Part shown: one piece after another, positions 62,641 through 64,000 of the stretch
Layout: each line of letters opens with the position of its first letter
Position numbering within the stretch: the stretch's first letter is position 1
NCBI GenBank assembly: GCA_004154925.1
Contig: QJNS01000746.1
Coordinates: forward strand, 62,001 to 126,000
Length of the DNA stretch: 64,000 nucleotides
Direction of reading: 5' to 3'
DNA from: Monosporascus cannonballus
Lineage: Eukaryota; Ascomycota; Sordariomycetes; Xylariales
The notes under the pieces: generated by a model
What the model was told of the DNA's origin: nothing
Databases searched by the model: none
The model's input: only the letters and a program-made list of their open reading frames with translations
Position numbers and translations under genes: made by a program

Positions 62641-64000
62641 ACATAGCTTAAAATCCCGATTAATATATATTATAACTGTTTACCCCTTTTAAGTTAATAC
62701 GATAATAACATAATTTTATAAGTTAAAATAATAATATATAAGGCTTAAAATTATTTATAATAAATCCCGAAATATATTTTTTTTCTTAATTACTTAAGTA
62801 TAAGTAATATATTTAAAAGTTTAAGGTAAATATTTTAAATTTTTAAGCATTTAACGTTTTAAAATAAAGCATTTATTTTTATCTAATATCTTTATCGGTT
62901 TTTTGCCAATATAAACGTAATTAACTTATATATTAATATTATATATACGGCCGATAATCATACGGAAATTTTACGTCGTCGGCTTATTTGCCTTATATTA
63001 GGCTTTATATTTAACGGGTAAGGCCGTATTGTATAGAAAAAATAAATTAATATAATATATAATCCGGTTTTCGGAAAGCTTAATATTTTTTTATTATTAA
63101 AATAAATTTCGAAAAATCTTTAATTATCGAATTTTTTAAATAATTAATTTAATTATTATCCAGGTCGTATTATTAATTAAGTTAACGAAAAATAATAAAT
63201 TTATATATTAATAATTTTATATTTTATTTTTGTTTTAATATCCGCGAATACGAAAAAATTTAATTTAAAAATGTTTAACCGCATAATTACTAAACGGGAT
63301 AACCATATTATTTTTAGTTTTGAATAAATATTGAACGATTAATTCCAGATTATTATATTAAATTTTATTTTCGAATAACGATATGGTTTGGTTATTATCG
63401 ATAAAATATATTTATTATCGGAATAAAAAGATTTTTAGCTTAAATATGTTAATATCCGTAACCTGCGCATTATCTTTTTTACCTATATATATTAATTTGT
63501 ATGTATAATAACTGTTAATAATATCATAAAGAAAAAAATTGCGAAGTATGGCGGCCTTCGTTAAATCGGCTGCCTAACTAAATATGGCTATAAGGCGGAA
63601 ATCCGGCATTTTAATATTAATCGTCCCGAAATTGATATTGTTATTTTCCTTATACCCAGAAGTTAACGTTCGAATTAAAAGTATTTAGATTTTTTGATAA
63701 TTAATATATCCGGGTTATTAAGTAATATCTCCCTAATTCAGCTTAATAGCTTGCGTTTTATTATTAAGATTATTATTTATATTAATAGTAAAGCGAAAAC
63801 TATAAACATTCGCAATTACCTGGTTTAAAAGCTTAAACCAGTTAGGGGCAAGCGTTTTTATAAAGCGTTAACCTTCGTCCAAAGTGGTATAGATTACGTT
63901 AATTTCAAATAATAACTTTTCTAGCGGGTGGCGGAATTGGAACCTTTTTGCGAAAATTATAAACTTCCCGTATAATATATTATGGTATATATATATAACG
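62641..64000 (+). pseudogene. RIP-killed RecQ-like DEAH helicase, 3' end beyond window
   Basis: One plus-strand frame continues without frameshift from at least 62881, probably 62641, to the window edge. It contains about two dozen stops after 62881, all TAA or TAG and none TGA, as expected where CAA/CAG (Gln) or TGG (Trp) codons were hit by RIP. Helicase motifs can be read. RYGLVIIDKIYLLSE plus KDF (about 63382-63440) is motif II (DEIH/DEAH with E-to-K and H-to-Y) followed by the RecQ-type aromatic loop. INRPEIDIVI (about 63616) and IIYINSKAKTINIRNYL (about 63772) correspond to the RPxI and motif IV regions of fungal RecQ-like helicases. A Walker A motif was not identified. Such helicases occur in many filamentous fungi, including at subtelomeres and in repeated copies. 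The start is uncertain. Confidence 0.65.

Larger units (their letters stand above)
14211..64000. other. AT-rich, RIP-mutated repeat block
   Basis: From about 14.2 kb to the end of the window the sequence is overwhelmingly A and T. Remaining C and G bases sit mostly in CG dinucleotides (ACGA, TACG, TTCG), while CA and TG are scarce and TA is abundant. That is the footprint expected of RIP, which converts C to T in CpA contexts on both strands of duplicated DNA. No intact gene is seen. The block consists of nested LTR retroelements and other decayed repeats described separately. Several small GC-richer patches survive (for example 23240-23270, 37616-37680, 53400-53530, 61270-61360, 62040-62340). 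Confidence 0.93.

Noticed and set aside
14211..64000. AT-rich block as mitochondrial DNA or a mis-assembly of it
   Set aside because: It carries nuclear LTR retroelements with target duplications and a RIP dinucleotide pattern, and no mitochondrial genes, rRNAs or tRNAs were seen.
1..64000. CRISPR arrays, tRNA or rRNA genes
   Set aside because: I saw no regularly spaced short repeats, and no tRNA B-box or rRNA-like sequence on either strand by eye. Absence was not tested computationally.

Overview
The window comes from a filamentous ascomycete (Pezizomycotina). Protein sequence and intron style suggest, but do not prove, a Sordariomycete. The evidence is short GT-AG introns of 53-85 bases with CTGAC/CTAAC branch points, four recognisable fungal genes, and a large AT-rich block whose decay pattern is that of repeat-induced point mutation (RIP). 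The window has two compartments that meet abruptly near 14.2 kb.

Compartment 1 (1-14.2 kb, balanced base composition). Bases 1-4.25 kb hold no gene that I can recognise and behave like random sequence. Four intact housekeeping genes follow. A three-LIM-domain protein of the fungal paxillin-like type lies at 4980-7525 (+). SUMO/Smt3 lies at 8144-8529 (-). The mitochondrial twin CX9C protein Cmc4 lies at 9302-9755 (+) and needs a 13-nt microexon to be read correctly. The Y-complex nucleoporin Nup84/Nup107 lies at 10736-13822 (+, five exons). SUMO and CMC4 are divergent and share about 770 bp of upstream DNA. The four genes act in unrelated cellular processes and do not form a cluster.

Compartment 2 (14.2-64 kb, extremely AT-rich). 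This is a graveyard of RIP-mutated retroelements. Matching target-site duplications (TSDs) let me delimit six insertions. Element 3 (14912-21483, +, TSD TTAAG), element 2 (37612-44446, +, TSD CTATT) and element 4 (45290-60022, -, TSD TTTAT) are Ty3/gypsy chromovirus-type elements sharing one LTR family. Element 1 (30080-36959, +, TSD GATAT) is a different Ty3/gypsy family. A 477-bp TRIM-like miniature LTR element (53328-53804, TSD TTTAT) sits inside element 4, and a related solo LTR lies at 23187-23309 (TSD ATTAT). Element 4 is about 8 kb too long for its family, so further nested DNA lies inside it. RT, RNase H, integrase and chromodomain segments can be read through many stop codons.

The right edge (about 62.6-64 kb) carries the relic of a RecQ-like DEAH helicase. 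Its frame is unbroken over more than 1.1 kb, with about two dozen stops that are all TAA or TAG. This is what C-to-T change in Gln codons would give.

Nothing here looks like a new biosynthetic or defence system. The observations most worth following are the CMC4 microexon, the TRIM/solo-LTR family, the helicase relic, the extra region downstream of the chromodomain in element 1, the possible antisense ORF in element 2, and the unexplained 4.2-kb gene-free stretch at the left edge. All coordinates and splice sites were read by eye from the sequence; no alignment or database search was run.
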